Assembly: GCF_000426285.1 (NCBI RefSeq)
Contig: NZ_AUFB01000020.1
Location: 45,603 to 109,602 of the forward strand
Length of the DNA stretch: 64,000 nucleotides
Source: Rhizobium leucaenae USDA 9039
GTDB taxonomy: Bacteria; Pseudomonadota; Alphaproteobacteria; Rhizobiales; Rhizobiaceae
Reading direction: 5' to 3'
This document shows, one piece after another, positions 61,018-64,000 of this stretch. The notes under the pieces are model-generated. The model made no database searches. It was given only the letters and a program-made list of their open reading frames with translations, and had not been told where the DNA came from. How positions within the stretch are numbered: position 1 is the stretch's first letter; each line of letters begins with the position of its first letter. A program made the position numbers and the translations under genes.

Positions 61018-61602
61018 ATGGCTAAGCCCGCAATCAATCGCCAATCCGCCCGCGTCGTCCAGCTCCGCAAGGGCGCCACCATCGAAATGGTCCGGCTCAC
61101 CTGCCCCGATGCCGCCCAGGCGATCAAGATCGCCGAACGTTTCGGCACCGCAGTCGTCGACAGCGACGGCATCCGCGACCAGCATGAGCGCCTGATCATC
61201 GAAACCGCCGATACGCTTAGCGAAGGTCTCGGTGAGAGGGCGATGCAGATCCATCTCCAGCGCATCGTCGGCGCCTTCGTCGGATCGGCGCACGGCGCCG
61301 GCCAGTTTTATTCCCGCGCCGTCACCGAGGCGCGGGACGCCACGGCCAAGGCCGCAAACGATGCCCGCGACGAGGATCTCGACGGCCCCGTGGGCTACGA
61401 CAGCGCCGCCCAGCGCAAGCGCGAGTTTGCCGCCGACATGGGTGTCCAGGCTCACGCCCTCCGGATGGCCGCCGAAGGCGCCGTGGCCGCCTACGAACAG
61501 GTCGTCCGCGAAACTTGGAAACCCTTCGACCGCCCTATCGACCAGCCCGGCACATCGCTCGACCGGAAGGCGGCTGCGGCGCAACTGGCGGCGTTCGAAT
61601 AA
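61018..61602 (+). CDS. Conserved plasmid protein, unknown function
   Basis: A 194-residue protein starting at ATG 61018 after AAAGGAACTCAC. It is alanine-rich and mostly helical (DAAQAIKIAERFG, RDATAKAANDARDEDLD). It has no signal peptide or membrane helix. I recognise no family by name. Genes like it sit between the ParB-like and ArdC-like genes on rhizobial plasmids, to my knowledge. Function is unknown. Confidence 0.65.
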   Translation: MAKPAINRQSARVVQLRKGATIEMVRLTCPDAAQAIKIAERFGTAVVDSDGIRDQHERLIIETADTLSEGLGERAMQIHLQRIVGAFVGSAHGAGQFYSRAVTEARDATAKAANDARDEDLDGPVGYDSAAQRKREFAADMGVQAHALRMAAEGAVAAYEQVVRETWKPFDRPIDQPGTSLDRKAAAAQLAAFE

Positions 61603-61915
61603 GCCGCCCCCCGGCGGGGTTCCGGCCCCGCTACCACACGATGATCCGGATAGGCCGGCCTCTCACGGGACCGGCCATTTTGGTGTCGCCACCAAGGCCC
61701 CTGAAAAACCAAACAAAAGGGGAAGCAGACCACCTCGCCCGGCGTCCCCGTCCCATTCGTCGGTCCTGCAGGAGCCGCCGTCAAGCCGCAACGGCTTCGC
61801 CGTCCTCCACTTCGTTGCGGCCCTTCTGGTGCAGCTTCCCGCCTCACCGCTCCTGCCATCGTCCCTCCGCGACGGGGCCGCGATGGGCGCGGCCTCCTGA
61901 ACAGAGGATATGAAA
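61603..61915. other. Gap before the ArdC-like gene
   Basis: About 310 bp. I see no gene and no clear repeat. The AGAGG ribosome site of the next gene lies at the end. Confidence 0.4.
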
Positions 61916-62842
61916 ATGAACAGTAAACCGCCAAATGAACGCGCCGACATCTACGCGAGGATCACCGACAAGATCATCGAGGGCCTGGCGAAGGGCGTCC
62001 GCCCGTGGATGCAGCCTTGGAAGGCGACTAACGCAAATGGCCGGATTACCCGGCCGCTCCGCCACAATGGCCAGCCCTATAGCGGCATGAACGTGCTGCT
62101 TCTCTGGTCGGAAGGGATCGCGCGGGGATATTCCTCACCCATCTGGATGACATTTAAGCAGGCGCTCGAAGTGGGGGCGGCCGTCCGCAAGGGCGAAACA
62201 GGCACGACCGTCGTATTTGCCAGCCGCTTCACCAAGTCCGAGGCGGACGATCACGGCAACGAGATCGAACGGGAAATCCCGTTTCTGAAGGCATATACGG
62301 TCTTCAACGTTGAGCAGATCGACGGATTGCCGGACCATTGTCGCCACCGCCGAGCCCCCGTTCTCGATCTGGTCGAACGCATCGAGCATGCCGACCAATT
62401 CTTCCGCAACACCGGCGCACTGATCCGTCACGGCGGTAACCAGGCCTATTATTCGCCGGTGACCGACCACATCCAGATGCCGCCCTTCGAGACGTTCCAG
62501 GATGCGGCTGGATACGTGGCTACGCTCAGCCATGAGGCAACGCATTGGACGTCACCGGCGGGCCGCGTCGGCCGCGATCTTTCTCGCTACGCCAAGGACA
62601 AGACCGAACGCGCGAGAGAGGAGCTCATCGCCGAACTCGGGAGCTGTTTTCTCTGCGCCGATCTCGGCATCGCGCCTGAGCTGGAGCCGCGCCCCGATCA
62701 CGCCTCCTACCTTCAATCGTGGCTGACCGTTCTCTCCGGCGACAAACGGGCGATCTTCCAGGCGGCTGCGCATGCGCAGCGCGCCGTCGCCTATTTGCAC
62801 GGTTTGCAGCCTAATGAAGCCGAGGAGAAAGCGGCGGCCTAG
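61916..62842 (+). CDS. ArdC-like antirestriction protein
   Basis: A 308-residue protein. An N-terminal single-strand-DNA-binding domain (DUF1738; RADIYARITDKIIEGLAKGV, then PYSGMNVLLLW) is followed by a zincin-like metallopeptidase domain with the HEATH motif (TLSHEATHWTSPAGR) near residue 205. A distal Glu in EELIAELGSCF is a likely third ligand. ArdC protects incoming plasmid DNA from host restriction during conjugation. The ATG at 61916 is better spaced from AGAGG than the one at 61910. It marks this block as part of a transferable element. Confidence 0.9.
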   Translation: MNSKPPNERADIYARITDKIIEGLAKGVRPWMQPWKATNANGRITRPLRHNGQPYSGMNVLLLWSEGIARGYSSPIWMTFKQALEVGAAVRKGETGTTVVFASRFTKSEADDHGNEIEREIPFLKAYTVFNVEQIDGLPDHCRHRRAPVLDLVERIEHADQFFRNTGALIRHGGNQAYYSPVTDHIQMPPFETFQDAAGYVATLSHEATHWTSPAGRVGRDLSRYAKDKTERAREELIAELGSCFLCADLGIAPELEPRPDHASYLQSWLTVLSGDKRAIFQAAAHAQRAVAYLHGLQPNEAEEKAAA

Positions 62843-62847
62843 CGAAA

Positions 62848-63025
62848 TCAGAGCCGGTTGTTGTCGTCGCGCACGACCGAATACTCTTTCGGCTGTCGTT
62901 CTGCGGGCAGGTTCTGATCAGGCGCCAGGTCCAGCTTGCCCCAGATCGAGGTCTTCCGGTCGGTGGTTTTTCGCTTTTCGAGACTGCTTGATTTCGACGA
63001 TAAACGGCTTTGTCTGTTGACGCAT
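62848..63025 (-). pseudogene. Small basic-protein gene with a frameshift in an A-run
   Basis: From the ATG at 63025, after the ribosome site GGAGGATTC, the frame gives MRQQTKPFIVEIKQSRKAK and then goes out of register. Removing one A from the run of five (62967-62971 as T on the plus strand) restores a 58-residue product ending EYSVVRDDNNRL. The total length (178 bp) is one over a multiple of three. It could be a pseudogene, a sequencing error or programmed slippage. Confidence 0.6.
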
Positions 63026-63511
63026 GAATCCTCCAGGCGACGAATCGCGCGCTCACGATATCCCGTTGGCGATAGGACGCAACTGCCCGGTCGGCTGGTC
63101 GTCATGCCCGCATTGATGCTGCGACTTGAGGCAGTGCAACGGCTCGTCATGTCAGAAGTTCCGGTGCGTGAGCGTGGTAACGAGGCCGCCATCATCATAT
63201 TCCTCTACCGCTGTTGCCGGCGCGTCCTCCGTGGGCTCGATGAGGCATGTCTGATCGGAGAGCGGCTTCGCCTCGATCGTCCTCCCGCAACGGCCTGTCG
63301 TAATTTTCTGACCCCTGTCGGAACCTACCCCACTCGCCAGGTCGAGTGGGGACCCCAGGTTGCCGCCATTCCTCGCCAACTAACAAAATTGCGACTTGCC
63401 GCCCTCCACGCTGTTCCGGCCCTATGGGTGCGGTCCGATCGTCCCCGATCCTTGCGACAGCCATCGAGGCCGCGAAGGGCGCGGCCCGAAACCAACGAAA
63501 GGAACATGACA
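63026..63511. other. Gap with possible small minus-strand remnants
   Basis: About 490 bp. On the minus strand, 63277-63152 reads as a 41-residue frame ending LVTTLTHRNF. It has GGGAGG in front but only ATC where a start would be. It may be a gene that lost its start codon. Nothing else is convincing. Confidence 0.35.
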
Positions 63512-63700
63512 ATGGCAACCATCGGCAACTTCACCACCACCGAAACCGGCTTCAACGGCTCGATCCGCACTCTCGCTCTCAACGTCAAGGCCCGCATCGC
63601 CCGCGTCGAGAATCCCTCCGACAAGGGACCGCACTACCGCATCTACGCCGGCAATGTCGATTATGCTGAGAGTGTGATTATGCGGAGTGCTGATCGCTGA
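63512..63700 (+). pseudogene. DUF736 gene truncated at a junction
   Basis: The frame starts MATIGNFTTTETGFNGSIRT and follows the DUF736 pattern through YRIYAGNV (about residue 50). The family would then continue EFGAAW and about 45 more residues to a final SR. Here the sequence turns into unrelated DNA with inverted repeats, so the 62-residue product is a truncated DUF736. DUF736 proteins are small plasmid-borne proteins of unknown function. Confidence 0.8.
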
Positions 63701-63745
63701 AGGCTGGATTTCTCGACGATAGCGGCGGCTTCTGCTCCGCATAAT
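63659..63745. repeat. Inverted repeats at the DUF736 junction (possible mobile-element end)
   Basis: ATTATGCGGAG (63677-63687) and CTCCGCATAAT (63735-63745) are perfect 11-bp inverted arms spanning 69 bp. A related direct copy, GATTATGCTGAG, begins at 63659, 17 bp before GATTATGCGGAG. They sit exactly where the DUF736 frame breaks. A recombinase site or transposon end is likely, but no transposase lies inside the window. Confidence 0.65.
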
Positions 63746-63798
63746 TCCACTGGTGTGGAAGAGGCGCCCCGCCGTGAAGCGGAGCGCCGATGTGCTGG

Positions 63799-64000
63799 TC
63801 AGCGCGACCAGATGAGCTTGTGCTCGCCCTTGTCGCCCTGGACCAGGGAGGCGTAGACCGGGGCCGTGAAGGACGGATCGTCGAGCTTGAGCGAGAGGTA
63901 TTCGGCGCCTGTTTCGCGGGCGGTGCGGGTCCAGCCTGCTCCGAACTCGACACCGCCTGCAGTGACGCGGAAGTCCGGGGCGCGGTCGTTATCGCGGTCG
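63799..64000 (-). CDS. DUF736 protein, second copy (partial, runs off the window)
   Basis: The minus strand reads in from the window edge with an open frame ending in DDPSFTAPVYASLVQGDKGE and HKLIWSR. This is the C-terminal part of a DUF736 protein (66 residues visible). The N-terminal half lies outside. It faces the truncated copy at 63512-63700, with only about 100 bp between them. The two visible pieces cover different halves of the family, so a rearrangement between two DUF736 genes is possible. Confidence 0.82.
   Translation of the reverse strand, partial: DRDNDRAPDFRVTAGGVEFGAGWTRTARETGAEYLSLKLDDPSFTAPVYASLVQGDKGEHKLIWSR

Noticed and set aside
1..64000. CRISPR arrays, rRNA or tRNA genes, complete insertion sequences
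   Set aside because: No regularly spaced repeats, no rRNA-like or cloverleaf sequence, and no transposase motif were seen; the only mobile-element hint is the repeat junction near 63700.

Overview
The window looks like part of a large replicon, probably a megaplasmid or chromid, of a rhizobial alphaproteobacterium (Rhizobium, Agrobacterium or Ensifer type). The grounds are the GC-rich sequence, three complete CUT2-type sugar ABC transporters, FCD-type GntR regulators, the EryH/EryI-type isomerases known from Brucella and rhizobia, and a right-hand block of plasmid-type genes (DUF736, ArdC-like antirestriction protein, DUF1419, ParB-like protein, giant helicase-methyltransferase). No rRNA, tRNA or CRISPR array was seen. 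Products are assigned by reading motifs in the translations; no database search was possible.

Left part (1-16350), two transport and catabolism units. On the minus strand an operon runs from about 6400 down to the window edge: sugar-binding protein, ABC ATPase, permease, extended SDR, GntR regulator, and a partial isopropylmalate/tartrate-dehydrogenase-like enzyme. On the plus strand, diverging from the same control region, are a PepD-like M20 dipeptidase, two tandem cupins, a second sugar ABC transporter, an AraD-type L-ribulose-5-phosphate 4-epimerase, an AraB-like FGGY kinase and a LysR regulator. L-ribulose or a related sugar is a reasonable guess for the second unit; no arabinose isomerase is present.

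Centre (16840-43600), a large sugar-acid catabolic island. One operon encodes transketolase, fructose/sedoheptulose bisphosphatase, class II bisphosphate aldolase, an EryH-type isomerase (L-erythrulose-1-phosphate) and an EryI-type isomerase (D-erythrulose-4-phosphate). Next come a GntR regulator, an SDR, a DUF1537 sugar-acid kinase (OiaK-like), a beta-keto acid cleavage enzyme homologue, a third sugar ABC transporter, an aldo/keto reductase, a RuBisCO-like protein and a second aldo/keto reductase. Then follow a Sua5-type gene, a further operon (paralogous aldo/keto reductase, unknown protein, metallo-beta-lactamase-fold hydrolase), pntAB, a DeoR regulator and a chemoreceptor. A coherent reading is: aldose, lactone, sugar acid, 3-oxo acid, 3-oxo acid phosphate (kinase), L-erythrulose 1-phosphate (RuBisCO-like decarboxylase), D-erythrulose 4-phosphate, D-erythrose 4-phosphate, with transketolase, aldolase and phosphatase returning it to the pentose phosphate pool. 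This resembles the known D-apiose/apionate route, but no recognised apionate oxidoisomerase is in the window. A 16-bp inverted repeat of the type GGTATRA-N2-TYATACC lies before the GntR gene, the ABC operon, the second reductase operon and the chemoreceptor gene; repeated half-sites lie between the SDR and the kinase. Together these suggest one regulon that includes a chemotaxis receptor.

Right-centre (43600-49830): a RibD-C-type reductase, three SDR genes, a LysR regulator, a decayed fragment of a second PepD-like dipeptidase gene, and a tiny LuxR-type HTH gene behind a perfect palindrome. Right end (50100-64000): a plasmid-type block with a Toprim protein, DUF1419, a 1700-residue helicase-methyltransferase, a ParB-like protein, small conserved-looking proteins, an ArdC-like antirestriction protein, a frameshifted small gene, and two DUF736 genes facing each other. 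The first DUF736 is cut off at a junction carrying 11-bp inverted repeats.
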